A stretch of 64,000 bases of DNA from Gorsachius magnificus (GCA_034008185.1 CM067084.1:66684612-66748611); one strand, 5' to 3'. Shown: positions 43,401-51,481, counted from the stretch's first letter. Made by a program: numbers and translations. Notes: generated by a model from the sequence alone, not told the origin.

Positions 43401-46400
43401 GGGGTTAGAAATATATTTTTAGCTTTGCACCCTATATTGGGGGGGGGGGGTGTTGTACTTTAGATCAGGGAATAAAAGAGAATATTCATATTGTCTAGCT
43501 TCTTGACATTCAACGTAAGTGCCTAAACCAGAATCCCAGAGGCTGTATATGGTCAGTGGTGCTAGGTATGTTCCTCTAGAGAATCAGATTACCTAAATAA
43601 GGAGCCTAGATTCTTTCTAAGGAGAGAGGAATAGGCTCCTCAATTAAATGCTTAAGTTAGATGGTGTGAAAACCTGACAAGATTTCTAATTGTTCCTTAA
43701 TGATTCCAGTACAAGGCAACAATCCCTTCCGTATATGAGGTACCTGTAATGGTACAAGCAGCGTGGCAGAACTTAAACTTGTAGACATAATTTTGTCTAT
43801 GAAAAAACTTTAATTGATGTAGTTTATGTTATCTTAAAAACCTGAGGGAGAAAAAAAAAGTTTCTTACAGCGAGTCACATAAGAAAAATTTGACTACTGG
43901 CTTATTTGCTCACATCTAAATCAGTGTTGCCATAATGTTTAACTACTTTTATTTAAAAACAAAACAAAAACTCTTGAACTTTGGAAAATTCCCCTGCGAG
44001 ACGTCCATCTTAACTGCTGTAAGCAAGAGCAGCTTTGCTGTAACTAATGTGGCCACTGTGAATTCAACTTCATGTGGGGTATGTTTCAGTTTTAACTATG
44101 AAGTACAGACGATTTGCTTCCATCCCTTTAAGTAATACACATAATTACTTTTCAGTTATCAGTAATGACATTCATTGTCACTGGTGTATTAGTTTAATGC
44201 CAAGAAACATTATTTTCATCAGAATTTCTGTTAGTTCTATACTGGGGACCATCCATCAATGCAAACACTGAAGATTAAATAAGTTTCATGGAAGTGAAAA
44301 GCTTTGAATTTGTATATAATTCTTCCATGGCTTATCTTGCTCACATCAGGTACATGTTTTACAGAAACTGGATGAGCAGCTGACACTGCTGAATGCCATT
44401 TGGACTCAGCAAAGAAAAATACAGCATTTTAAAAAATGATAGCAGAACATTAATGACCTACAGAAAGTTAGTCAGTGAGGACACTCGCTTTTCTAAGCTG
44501 TTTTCATTTGCTAAGCTTGAGCTAGCTAAATTTTGGAGGAGAGGTGCTTTGTCCCCTGCCATACAAAATGATTACTGCAGTTAAAACAAAGATGCGTGAT
44601 CATGCAGAAAAAGTATTCTGCAAAACCGTGAATGACGCAGTATGTATTCGACATGCATGCTAAGATGCGTTTGCTCTGTGGAAGCTTGGAAGACATAGGT
44701 AACTTCTACGTACACATAAATGCTTTCGTGCAAGAATTTCCAAATGGCACAAAATTTAATTACTGCTGTTTTTGCGTATCTTCTGAAATTGCTACTGTAC
44801 CTTTAAGAATCCTCAATCTAAATACCTCAGCCTTTTATGGAAGGAGATGAGTACAAATTAGCAAGATGGGTATTTGACAGCATTGCAGTTGCCAACACAA
44901 GTCCTGATGAAAAGAAGCACGAGTTCCAAGCTCTATTTAACTTTTTCATTATGACTTGCAAAATGTAACAGTCATCACAAGGAATTAACCCTATAATAGT
45001 AGTATAACAACTGAAAAATAAGAACACTGTCAGTGTAGCAAAATAATATATGGAAACATCCAGTGTTTCCACAATAGCAGTAGATAACACTGCAACGCTT
45101 CAAAGAGGATTATATTTACTATGTTCTGCAACTGTGACTTTACACATGTAAGGGAGATTTAAGCACAGATAGATCTACAGTATAAATATAGCCAAACAGG
45201 TCTATTTAATTGATGGCTCTGATGCTCACAGGTAAGACCAACAACAATTAAGTGTGCCCACCTTTTCACTTTGACACCATCTCTTCAAAAAAAAAAAACA
45301 AAACACACCAAAACCAAAACAAAACCACAAAACAAACCCAGAAACAACCCCCAAACAGAAACATTAATGTAATTTATTATAAAGTTAAATTGCAAGGATT
45401 TTTCTTCTACCCTACTAGGTAGAAATGATTTAGATCATAGTTTGAATGCACAAAACTTTTTTTTTAGACATAAAATGAGTTCATCTATATTAGATGACCA
45501 CTGTAGAAGCTTCTGAAAGTTCAAAGTAATAGTCATAACTGACCTGTAAGGCACATTGCATTCACATGTATTCACAACTTGTGCTTAGCTGCCTAAGAAT
45601 TTCAATGTATACGTCACTGCAGTTTCAACATATGACGGCATTAATATTTTTAACCCTGTTGTTTAGGCTAACATCTTCAGGAGACATTTCAGTGTTTACT
45701 TTCAACTATTCTTGAAGCCCTCCACCGCAAAGCATTACCTGTCTGTAATCTGTTTTCCTTAACACATCAGGTTGAATACATATAGAATGGCACCTTTTTC
45801 CCCTGTCTTTCCACCCACACAAAAGTTATTCAGCTGTGATATTCCAGCTAGTAAGGCTACTTAACGGAACATGTCTTCACAGTACAGGCAAATCTCCTTA
45901 AGTTTTCAGGTGCAATGCATACACGGGAGCAGAATTTAGCTATGTCCAAAAGTCACCATTAGCTTCAAGAATACTGCAAGTATCAGAGCTCACCTGAAAA
46001 AAGTCAGGACATGGCCTCCTGTGCCAAATGGAACTGCACCAGCAAAATGGTAAGAAAAATAGGAACTCTAGTGGGAAGTCTGGTCCCAGGGAACCCCCTT
46101 TCACCACTATTACAGCTACGTAAGGATTAGCTTGCTAACTGATGCCAATACAGCTGTACAAACTCAATTATGCTCACAATTATGACAAATGAAACTCTAG
46201 GTTACTCTGTGTGAAACCTAACAAAAAACAAGTATAATAGCCTTATGCGGAGATAAAGAAACATTCTAACTACTTTCTCTGCAAATTATCTGTTTTACTT
46301 TTGCTGGAATATAGTAGCTCAGTGTGAGACAAAAACCAAAGCTGACACAGGCGTAACTAAAATTAAAGAATGTACGGAACTAATGGAATAATCTGCTTTC

Positions 46401-49400
46401 TATTTTAAAATGCGTTGTTTCTAAAAGAAGTTGCCCAAGCTTTTTTAGTAACAAAAAAACCCCTTCAAAAACTATAAATTGTTACAATGGCAACTGAGAT
46501 TGGGAGCCAAAACAACAAAGGCCTCCACTAAGAAGAAATGTTATGACTAAATGAATATAGGCAGGAATGGGAAAAGTAACATTTTACCAACAGGTAACCA
46601 AGGCTGGAGTTAAGTGACTTAACCTAAAGTCACATAAGATGTCACTGGCAAAATTCAGGAGGTGAACCCAAATCTTTAGTTCTAAGGCACATCCTCCTGT
46701 TTAACACTTCTAAACCACAGGGCTTCCACCCAAAACATAACATAAAAGTTGCTAGAATGCGGAGGAAAAAAAAAATCTCACTAACATGCAAACATCAGCC
46801 TAGAATACCAGTAAAGGACGAACATGACAAAGACCCAAAGCCATCTACAAAAGTAAGAAAAGCTACGTACAAGGAAAAGCAAACAAAAAGAGAGTCCTGA
46901 GTTTTAAAGGGATTTATAAGAATATGAGTGTTACCATAGGCAGAAAGTACTTGCTGGATTAAACATATTTTGCTCTGTTGCTAACATCAGTAGCTACAGT
47001 TTCTATCTTTCTTGACAGCCAATATTCTTAACTAACTGTGAGAATCATATAGTGCTGAACACACTGAAAACATTGGGTTAGTTGCAATTTAGGAGTAAAA
47101 GTAATATAGAAGTATACAATTTTCAAACCAAGTATCAGGGCTGTTGTCAAAAATGCTGTGCAAGACTATGAACACACCAGTTACATACCATCCTTACCTG
47201 CAAAGGAAGGAGAGTATTACTGTTGTTGTCAGTTCGGAAAACGTTATCTTCAATCCACGATTTTGGTGTCAGCGATGGAGTGGAGCGAGTAAATTTAGGA
47301 GGAGCTATGACATTACCAGAAAAGGGCTTCTTCAAAGGAGAGATCTGGTTCATAGTTCCTGGAATTCCCATGTTTCCAGTTCTCCGATGGTCTCTGCCAT
47401 GCATTCCTCCCCAGGATATATTTCCTGTGCTCCAGCCACTACTTTGATTGCTCCAGGGCGACTGCTTCAGAAGAGGCTAAAAAGAAAGATTCATTTATAT
47501 TATTTTGAAAATACCTGAAATGTTTTTCTACTTTAAAAAAAAAAAACAAAACAACAAAAAACAAACCAACCACCAAGTAATCAATGTGCAGAGATTGCTA
47601 TAAACCACTCTTTCCTGATAACATGTAAATTAGTTACTGAGGTAAGGAAGAAAACAGCATCATTAAAAAAAAAAAACCCCAAACTGTAATGCCCATTCTC
47701 CTATACACCCCCCCAAAAATTCTGCAGTACTTGTGCAAGCAATTGAATTATCATTTTATTGATTGGTAACATTCTTTAAAGCTATGCAATAGAAGAATTC
47801 CAGGGTGTAAAACTACATTACAAAAACCCTGAGCCCATTTTATCATACGCTGCTTGGGATTATATAGCGAGATCTCTGCAAGAATAACATAAGAATTTCA
47901 AAGAGGTAAATTTAAAAAATTATTATTAAAATAATAATGTTATTCAACTAATAATTATTTCTACTCAGCAAGTAGTAGTATTTCTCTACAGCTAGTAGAA
48001 ATTTAAAATTCAGATGGCAGATTGATTTTTCTGCCCAGTGTTTTGAGTATCATTGTCTCAGTATTACCATATAAGAGCAAAAAGAGCACTGATTACTGTT
48101 CAGAGAATCTGTTTGAAGGAGCTATCTTAACACTTCCACATTAAAATGCATTATTCTGAAACCACTGCTCAAGTATTTCTGGAATAATGAATGGGACTAT
48201 CTGTGGAATAATTCTGCAGGGTGGAATCTGGGGGGAAGTTGGAGGAGTATTTTTTTTTTTTTTTTGCTATTTAGACATGGTATAAAGTATTTCTGTACCT
48301 AGCAAGTGCACTATATTCCTCAATATGAAAACACAAGCAGTCTTTAGAGGGAAGATTTTACAGGATGATAAGTGTTTATTCCTAAGCCACAACTTGTGCT
48401 AAAAAGCGACCTATAGTGGTTGTCATACTACCAAGAGGTGGACCCACTGAGCCTGACTGACAGTGAAGAACAGTATTTATCTTTAGTGTTCTCAAATCCG
48501 ACGGTTCTTGGAAAGGCTTTTTCTCAAACATAAAAATGGGTGTGTGTGCGCGTGGGGATATTCTAAATTTGGTTCTTCTGTGAAGTCAAAATGCAGTACT
48601 TCTATCTCTAAGCTTAGCTGCATGCAACCCTCAGCTTGTATTTCTAATAACTTAAAAATTTAGAGTATGTCAATACATTATTAGATAAAACAGAACTTTC
48701 TGAAGAGATAAAATTGTAATAACACCCCCCCCCCAAAAAAACAAACAAACAAACAAAAAACCCCCACTAAAGCCATTCTTGGTCAAGTAATCAGGAAAAC
48801 ATCCCATTCTATATAATTATAGATAATTATGTTGTAAAACTTGAATACTTTGGTTGGAATTTTGGGAGAGGCAGGCACTCTGTTGTGAAACAAATGTTAA
48901 GAGATAATGCCAAATGCTGACAAGCCTCTAATATTGCTAGCTGTGCTGTCACAGTGCTGTTTAAGTTTACCTACAACTTGTAACTGAGACAAAATTCCTG
49001 TACACCTCACTGTTGGAGAATTGCTTTGGAATTTGTTTGAAGAGGATTATTACAGATGCTAAGGACAACTAGCTCCTAATTACGATGCATCCAAACGGGT
49101 TCTTGGACAGGCACACTTAATGTGAGATTCCAGTTCCAACAGAAATGCTTCACAAATCCAGCTCCACCGATTAAAACTGACAGGATTTAATACCAGAATC
49201 AAAGAAAAATTGCAATGAGGCCTATATAACTCCGGCCTTTCATAACTGAGCAGATGATCGGAGCGAGATCTGGCTGTAACGCACTAGCAGGCAATATTAA
49301 CGTGGATCTGCTTTTCCCCGATTTCTCACAATGACTATTTTGTTCCAGGAAGAAAGGCAAACTTCCATTTTAACGCGGGATCGTTATGCCGCTTGATTAA

Positions 49401-51220
49401 AAGCGGTAAGCAGAACTACGGTAACCTGAAATACAGCCCTGCTTCAGGATAGAGAGTCAAGTGATTTCGGGCAAGTCCCCTGGAAAGGCGACAAGGTTGA
49501 CAGCTTTCCCATCCGAAGCCGCTTTCGGTGACCCGTGCCCGCCCAGCCGAGCACGCCCAGGGCCGCGAGGGCAGGTTGGGGGCCGGGGCTTCCCGGGGCC
49601 GAGGCGCCGGCCGGAGCTGTCAGGCTCATTGTTCTGGGGACACCGCGCTGGCTACGGGCGCCTGAGGGGGTGGGGGTGAGGGGGCTATTTTCAGGGCGAA
49701 GCTCCTTCCTGACACGACAAGGAGCGTCTACCTTCTGATCAAAGAGGGAGCCCCTTCCTCCCATCCCGAAAAGAAACGACGTCCCTGGGTAGCCGACGGC
49801 GCACCGAGGCGGGCCGGCCACAGCCCGGGGGACACGGCCCAAGCGGCCGCTCCGCCACCTGCCAGCCGGAACGGGCGGGGACCAGCGGCCGGGCGCGGGG
49901 CGGGCCGCTGCCAACAGCCTCGCGACCCGACCCCCGCGGCCGCCTCCCGGCCGGGCCCCGCACCGGGCCCGGGGCGCAGGTGCCCTCCAGCCGGAGGCCC
50001 TCAGCCCGCCGAGCGCGGCGGGGCGGCGGCGGCCGGGCCCCGCCCTGCCTCCGCGGCCGCGGGCCCGGGGCCCCCCGGGGGCTCCCCCTCTCCCCGGTCT
50101 GCCCCTTTCCGCCCCGGGCTCCCTTCCGGAGCCGGCTCGCCCGGGCTCCTTGCCGCCCCGCCGCGGCTGCCCGGCCCTCCCGCCGCCGCCCGGTACCTGG
50201 TGGTGGTTGTAGGAGTTTCTCTGCTGCAGGAAGGCGGCGGCGGCGGCCGCCGCCTGGTGTTGGTGCTGGGCGGGCTCGTGCTGCTGCTGAGGTAAATTCA
50301 TCTGCGGCGGCGGCGGGGGGGCGGCGGCCGAGAAGGGGCTGCTGAAGGGCCCAGCGCAGGGGTTGTGAGGAGACACCGGCGAGAAGCTCTGGAAGAAAGC
50401 GGGGTTGATCGATGACGGGATCCCCGGGTAGAAGCTGGTCTCGGATTCCGGGCTCGGGGGCGGCATCGCGCTGATCTGCCCCCCCCCCGCCGCTGGAGAC
50501 CGGAGGCTGCTGCGTCTGCTGCGGAGGCGGCGACGAGGTCTGCACCGACCAGGGGGTGCCGAAGCCGGGCAGCGGCGGAGGAGGAGGGGAAGCCGCCGAG
50601 GAGGAGCCGCCCCCGCTCTGGTGATGGGGGCTGGGGATCTCCGGGCTCTGCAGGCTGCTGAAGCCAGAGCCTAGCCCGCCGGGCAGGAGGTTCCCGGGGC
50701 TGCCCAGCAAGTGGCTGTTCGGGGGGGACTCCATGGGGGGCAGCTTGGCTCTCGCCTGCAGACGAGGAGGAGACGGAGGCGGATTCACGCAGGAGGCGGC
50801 GGCCACCCCCACATTGGGGTCGGCGGACACCGATCCCCCCGGGCAGGAAGGGGCGAGCCGCTCCGAACCCCCCCTGTCCGCGCCGCCCTTGTGCTCGGCG
50901 GGGCTGAGGGGCCGGTGGTGCGGGTAGTCCCCCGTCCGCGGCGGCTCCGGGGGGTGAGCGCTGAGGAGCTTGAGGTGCTGCTGCTGCTGCTGTTGCCTGT
51001 GCTCCTGCTGCTGGTACTTGTCAGTGGGGTGGCTGAACTGCTGCTGCTTAAACTCTTTCCTCTTCTGGCTCAGCTGAGGAGGCGGCGGTGCTGGGGGGTG
51101 GGGGCTGAGACTGGGTTTAAAGTCAGAGGAGGGGTGGCCGGGAGGGGGGTGTCCTGATGCGGGGCTGCTGCCCAGCCTCTCGCTGCCTGGCTGCTGCTGT
51201 GTCACCCCCAGGAGCCTCAT
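1229..51220 (-). CDS. CPEB2: CPEB2, cytoplasmic polyadenylation element-binding protein 2 (whole coding span, 11 exons)
   Basis: Sequence-specific RNA-binding protein that binds U-rich CPE-type elements in mRNA 3'UTRs and controls translation and poly(A) tail length in the cytoplasm, notably in neurons and germ cells (family knowledge). Coding exons on the minus strand are 50466-50197, 47476-47198, 36501-36411, 27439-27389, 20767-20744, 17288-17118, 15522-15433, 8430-8312, 8015-7901, 6127-5946 and 1456-1229 (TAA stop at 1231-1229). Joined, they give 539 residues from the ATG at 50466: low-complexity N-terminus 1-90, linker 91-183, alternative-exon region 184-238, RRM1 about 283-370, RRM2 about 391-456, ZZ domain about 475-521. 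CPEB2 is chosen over CPEB3 and CPEB4 because of the MPPPSPES start, the IPSSINPAFF segment, the DQVGVLNSPTCYSAHQNGER stretch and the HFRWN end. The human reference form is 589 residues as I recall; the shortfall lies in the Gly/Pro/Gln-rich N-terminus. A longer N-terminal extension from 51220 is listed separately. Confidence 0.97.
1457..5945 (-). other. CPEB2 intron 10
   Basis: 4489-bp GT-AG intron between RRM2 and the ZZ exon. It is mostly AT-rich unique sequence. It holds a 14-bp perfect direct repeat (CAGACATAACTGGT at 3184-3197 and 3236-3249) and, on the opposite strand, a protein-like 89-codon open frame at 2778-3047 listed separately. No other exon is apparent. Confidence 0.9.
2778..3047 (+). 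other. Unassigned open frame antisense to CPEB2 intron 10
   Basis: Plus-strand open frame of 89 codons ending at TAA 3045-3047. ATG is at 2778. The translation is rich in Glu, Lys and Leu with an acidic helical-looking second half (DEEHFTEEEHLLEKL). I do not recognise a family. There is no promoter, splice pattern or poly(A) signal to make it a gene. It could be a decayed retrocopy, an exon of an antisense non-coding RNA, or a chance open frame; chance is most likely. Confidence 0.2.
5946..6127 (-). CDS. CPEB2: CPEB2 coding exon 10: most of RRM2
   Basis: 182-nt exon, acceptor ...TTAATAG before 6127, donor AGA|GTAAGT at 5945. It encodes residues 404-464, from VELAMIMDRLYGG to HGDIDKR, including RNP1-like KGAGRVAF (432-439) of the second RNA-recognition motif. 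Enters in phase 1 and leaves in phase 0. Confidence 0.97.
6128..7900 (-). other. CPEB2 intron 9
   Basis: 1773-bp GT-AG intron that splits RRM2 just after its first beta strand. AT-rich unique sequence; I see no repeat family, RNA gene or extra exon in it. Confidence 0.9.
7901..8015 (-). CDS. CPEB2: CPEB2 coding exon 9: end of RRM1, inter-RRM linker, start of RRM2
   Basis: 115-nt exon, acceptor ...AATAG|GTTCAG, donor GCTG|GTGAGT at 7900. It encodes residues 366-403 plus one base of 404: VQIRPWNLSDSDF, then the linker MDGSQPLDPRK and RNP2 IFVGGV (392-397). The short conserved linker between the two RRMs is typical of the CPEB2-4 subfamily. Confidence 0.97.
8016..8311 (-). other. CPEB2 intron 8 (shortest intron)
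   Basis: 296-bp GT-AG intron, donor CCA|GTAAGT at 8311. No other feature seen. Confidence 0.9.
8312..8430 (-). CDS. CPEB2: CPEB2 coding exon 8: RNP1 of RRM1
   Basis: 119-nt exon, acceptor ...TTTCCAG before 8430. It encodes residues 326-365, GYAFLLFQEESSVQALID to SSPTIKDKP, with RNP1 KGYAFLLF (325-332) shared with the previous exon. It includes the IDACIEEDGKLYLCV segment that is almost invariant in CPEB2, 3 and 4. Confidence 0.97.
8431..15432 (-). other. CPEB2 intron 7
   Basis: 7002-bp GT-AG intron splitting RRM1. It contains a G8-A28 homopolymer (13410-13445), a perfect two-copy tandem repeat of a 15-bp unit (13016-13045), a 9-bp-arm palindrome (8757-8779) and a GC-richer segment at about 12120-12420 that may be an old repeat but which I cannot assign. 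No additional exon seen. Confidence 0.9.
13410..13445 (+). repeat. Homopolymer G8 followed by A28
   Basis: Pure mononucleotide runs, expected to be length-variable and error-prone in assembly. There is no recognisable retroposon body to its left. Confidence 0.95.
15433..15522 (-). CDS. CPEB2: CPEB2 coding exon 7: RRM1
   Basis: 90-nt exon, acceptor ...TTTTTAG before 15522, donor AAAG|GTAAGA at 15432. It encodes residues 296-325, DEITASFRRFGPLVVDWPHK to FPPK. The Phe and Trp positions of this segment sit on the RNA-binding face or in the extended loop characteristic of CPEB RRM1. Phase 1 on both sides. Confidence 0.97.
15523..17117 (-). other. CPEB2 intron 6
   Basis: 1595-bp GT-AG intron. It contains an old MIR-like remnant (about 16570-16720, listed separately) and otherwise AT-rich unique sequence. 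Confidence 0.9.
16570..16720 (+). mobile_element. Diverged MIR-like SINE remnant
   Basis: The plus strand reads CTCTGCCACTTGACC, then CCTTAGTTTCTCTATTTATG followed by CAGGAATAATA. This follows the order of the MIR core and 3' half (CTCTGCCACTT...CCTCAGTTTCC...ATCTGTAAAATGGGGATAATA). Strongly decayed, so the boundaries are approximate. Confidence 0.5.
17118..17288 (-). CDS. CPEB2: CPEB2 coding exon 6: linker and start of RRM1
   Basis: 171-nt exon, acceptor ...TTTTTAAG before 17288, donor GAAG|GTGAGC at 17117. It encodes residues 239-295: GRSSLFPIDDGLLDD, then DQVGVLNSPTCYSAHQNGER, then FSRKVFVGGLPPDIDE with RNP2 VFVGGL (284-289). The VGVLNSPTCYSAHQ segment is a CPEB2-type sequence that separates it from CPEB3 and CPEB4. 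Because both neighbours are in phase 1, it joins correctly whether or not the microexon is included. Confidence 0.97.
17289..20743 (-). other. CPEB2 intron 5
   Basis: 3455-bp GT-AG intron downstream of the microexon. The plus strand is noticeably purine-rich between about 18900 and 19200. No repeat family or additional exon recognised. Confidence 0.9.
20744..20767 (-). CDS. CPEB2: CPEB2 coding exon 5: 24-nt microexon
   Basis: 24-nt exon flanked by GCATGCAG upstream and GTAATT downstream. In phase 1 it turns the join ...N-G-R-S-S... into ...N-A-R-S-Y-G-R-R-R-G-R-S-S..., adding eight residues. It corresponds to the alternatively spliced eight-residue exon known in CPEB2, 3 and 4, included mainly in brain. 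Skipping leaves the frame intact. Inclusion builds R236-x-R238-x-x-S241, a basophilic kinase motif absent without it. Confidence 0.93.
20768..20776 (-). promoter_or_regulatory. Microexon splice-control motifs (UGC / UGCAUG at the 3' splice site)
   Basis: The last nine intron bases on the gene strand are TGCATGCAG. This provides a perfect RBFOX motif (TGCATG, 20776-20771) and two TGC trinucleotides of the type bound by SRRM4 upstream of neural microexons. The assignment of factors is inference from known motif preferences. Confidence 0.55.
23065..23205 (+). mobile_element. Ancient amniote SINE (MIR/CORE-SINE type) 3' portion
   Basis: The plus strand runs TATCTGTCTTGTCCATTTAG, ATTGCAAACT, TTGGGCAGGGATTTTCTGTC, TTTTGTGCCTAG and ends near GCAATAAAT. 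This is the block order of a widespread old retroposon tail (TTGTCTATTTAGATTGTAAG, CTCTTTGGGGCAGGGA, CAGCGCCTAGCACAATG, AATAAAT) that I know from reptile and bird genomes. The family name is not certain. Confidence 0.6.
23625..23662 (+). repeat. TA-rich microsatellite
   Basis: Interrupted TATATA and ATATAT runs forming a low-complexity tract. Confidence 0.9.
24595..24645 (+). repeat. Imperfect palindrome with GGTGCCTAA motifs
   Basis: TAGGTGCCTAATTCCC at the left is followed about 25 bp later by GATTTGGGTGCCTAAG. Such paired GGTGCCTAA blocks flanking a central TTCAATTGG-like segment occur in old amniote repeats. Related short motifs occur at 43515-43530 and 54488-54496. Family not assigned. 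Confidence 0.35.
27180..27242 (-). pseudogene. Decayed tandem copy of the CPEB2 exon 4 donor region
   Basis: This 63-bp segment matches 27334-27396 at 51 of 63 positions without gaps, 154 bp away. The source segment holds the last bases of the 51-nt exon, its GT donor and 55 bp of intron. In the copy, the exon end corresponds to 27235 and the donor GT has become GC (27234-27233). Weaker similarity continues through the exon, up to a CTCTAG that could mimic an acceptor. Reading that pseudo-exon in phase meets TGA, so it cannot be used as a coding exon. Confidence 0.7.
27334..27396 (-). repeat. Source copy of the local tandem duplication
   Basis: Contains the donor end of coding exon 4 and adjoining intron; pairs with 27180-27242 as described there. 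Confidence 0.75.
27389..27439 (-). CDS. CPEB2: CPEB2 coding exon 4: 17-codon cassette
   Basis: 51-nt exon, acceptor ...TTTTAAG before 27439, donor AATG|GTAAGT at 27388. With one base carried from exon 3 it encodes GRLSYPHPGTDNLLMLN (residues 214-230). Phase 1 on both sides and a length divisible by three fit the alternatively used 17-residue exon of the CPEB2-4 subfamily. Confidence 0.95.
29355..29560 (+). mobile_element. MIR-like SINE
   Basis: The plus strand follows MIR order: CTGGTATAATAGGAAAAGAA (5' head), TTGCAGTCTGGGAGCTGCCA (core CTGCCACT box), AACAAGCCACTTTGCTTCAC, TTCTTAGTTC and CTATAAAGGTAATACAAATT. This parallels TGGTATAGTGG, CTGGGTTC...CTCTGCCACT, GGGCAAGTCACTT, CTCAGTTTC and CTGTAAAATGGGAATAATA. 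Diverged, which fits an insertion older than birds. Confidence 0.6.
33791..33826 (+). repeat. Two-copy tandem repeat, 18-bp unit
   Basis: AAAATATTCTCTAGTTAC followed directly by the same unit with one C-to-T change. Confidence 0.9.
36411..36501 (-). CDS. CPEB2: CPEB2 coding exon 3
   Basis: 91-nt exon, acceptor ...CTTTTAG before 36501, donor AAAG|GTATGT at 36410. It encodes residues 184-213, DRNRMYDSLNMHSLENSLID to IMRAEHDPLK, plus the first base of the next codon. It enters in phase 0 and leaves in phase 1, so skipping this exon alone would shift the frame. The segment is strongly conserved among CPEB2, 3 and 4. Confidence 0.96.
39548..39736. repeat. Long near-perfect inverted repeat (hairpin), 87-bp arms
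   Basis: The left arm 39548-39634 and right arm 39650-39736 are reverse complements at 79 of 87 positions with no gaps, separated by a 15-base loop (39635-39649). It starts ATCTTCAGTTTCATTA and ends with GAAACTGAAGAT. Six of the eight differences are transitions, so G:U pairing would keep part of the duplex in RNA. It lies within the CPEB2 primary transcript. It could be a short palindromic DNA-transposon remnant (MITE) or a structured RNA; no transposase or clear target-site duplication is visible. Confidence 0.9.
46570..46725 (-). mobile_element. MIR-like SINE, reverse orientation
   Basis: The plus strand reads GAGTTAAGTGACTTAACC, AAAGTCACATAAG, GTGAACCCAAATCTTTAGTT and AAGGCACATCCTCCTGTTTA. 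This matches the reverse-complement MIR order GAGGTTAAGTGACTTGCCCA, AGGTCACACAGCTAG, GAACCCAGGTCTG and GCCCATGCTCTTAAC. Diverged and ancient. Confidence 0.65.
47198..47476 (-). CDS. CPEB2: CPEB2 coding exon 2: conserved linker
   Basis: 279-nt exon, acceptor ...CTTTTTAG before 47476, donor CAG|GTAAGG at 47197. It encodes residues 91-183 from PLLKQSPWSNQSSGW to NNSNTLLPLQ in phase 0. It includes GMHGRDHRRTGNMGIPGTMN, ISPLKKPFSG and APPKFTRSTPSLTPKSWIED, the hallmark linker of the CPEB2-4 subfamily, with several Ser/Thr-Pro sites that are candidates for proline-directed kinases. Confidence 0.97.
47477..50196 (-). other. CPEB2 intron 1
   Basis: 2720-bp intron with donor CAG|GTACCG at 50196 and acceptor TTTTTAG. 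Its first 700 bp are GC-rich CpG-island shore; the rest is AT-rich with a T16 run (48250-48265), a C10/A-rich tract (48725-48762) and an A-rich tract (about 47534-47572). Long open frames in its GC-rich part are base-composition effects. Confidence 0.9.
50197..50466 (-). CDS. CPEB2: CPEB2 coding exon 1: N-terminus of the 539-residue form
   Basis: Begins at ATG 50466-50464 and ends at the donor after CAG 50197. It encodes 90 residues: MPPPSPESETSFYPG, then the hydrophobic-aromatic segment IPSSINPAFFQSFSPVSP, a proline run, a Gln/His-rich stretch, an alanine run (AAAAAAA) and FLQQRNSYNHHQ. The low-complexity composition resembles the prion-like N-termini of CPEB2-4 that drive condensation. The start matches the mammalian reference start as I recall it. 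Confidence 0.93.
50478..51220 (-). CDS. CPEB2: Candidate N-terminal extension of CPEB2, out of frame by one base at a G10 run
   Basis: First ATG (51220-51218, context CAGGATGA with A at -3) after an in-frame TAA at 51382-51380. The frame stays open for about 245 codons of Pro/Gln/Ser/His-rich sequence (MRLLGVTQQQPGSERLG, LSQKRKEFKQQQFSHPTDKY, HRQQQQQQHLK, PPMESPPNSHLLGSPGNL, FGTPWSVQTS). It reaches ...VSSGGGG at the ten-G run 50488-50479. One G fewer would continue as QISA into MPPPSPES and give 341 codons in this exon, about 790 residues in total. Longer CPEB2 isoforms with such extensions are annotated in mammals, so a homopolymer length error or allele is the simplest reading. Confidence 0.65.
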
Positions 51221-51415
51221 CCTGCCGCCGCTGCCGGGGAGGGGAAGGGCCCGGCGCAGGCAGCGCCTCCTACGCCCAGCGGTGGGCTGGGGCTCGCCGG
51301 CTGCGGGAGCCCGGGGCTGGGGTCCCCCGTGCAGCGGGGCGGACTGCCCCCCCCTGGGCGGCTGACGAGACAAAGATAATTAATAACCTGCGGGGGGGAG
51401 GGGGCAAGCACCCGC

Positions 51416-51481
51416 CTATCGCAAACCGCTAGACAACCAAAAACCAGCCACTCTCTCGAATAAAGCCCTGCGCCGTGCCAT
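51416..51481 (-). CDS. Possible upstream ORF in the CPEB2 leader (21 codons)
   Basis: ATG at 51481-51479, reading MARRRALFERVAGFWLSSGL plus one Arg, stop TAG at 51418-51416, ending 195 bases before the extension ATG. It matters only if transcription starts upstream of 51481, which is not known. Confidence 0.3.
   Translation of the reverse strand: MARRRALFERVAGFWLSSGLR

Larger units (their letters stand above)
36502..47197 (-). other. CPEB2 intron 2 (largest intron)
   Basis: 10696-bp GT-AG intron. It contains the long inverted repeat at 39548-39736, a TA microsatellite (38493-38508), a G12 run (43439-43450), an A/C-rich low-complexity tract (about 45287-45360) and a MIR-like element (about 46570-46725). 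I looked here for a match to the roughly 30-residue cassette recalled between the LLPLQ and DRxRM exons in mammals and did not see one. Confidence 0.9.

Noticed and set aside
49444..50196. Continuation of the first coding exon's frame beyond the donor (to 340 codons)
   Set aside because: The frame reads into intron 1. The GT at 50196-50195 and the exact phase-0 join of NHHQ to PLLKQSPW show that the exon ends at 50197.
36502..50196. A CPEB3-type self-cleaving HDV-like ribozyme in introns 1-2
   Set aside because: The mammalian ribozyme is in CPEB3, not CPEB2. I saw no GC-rich nested double-pseudoknot-like sequence here.
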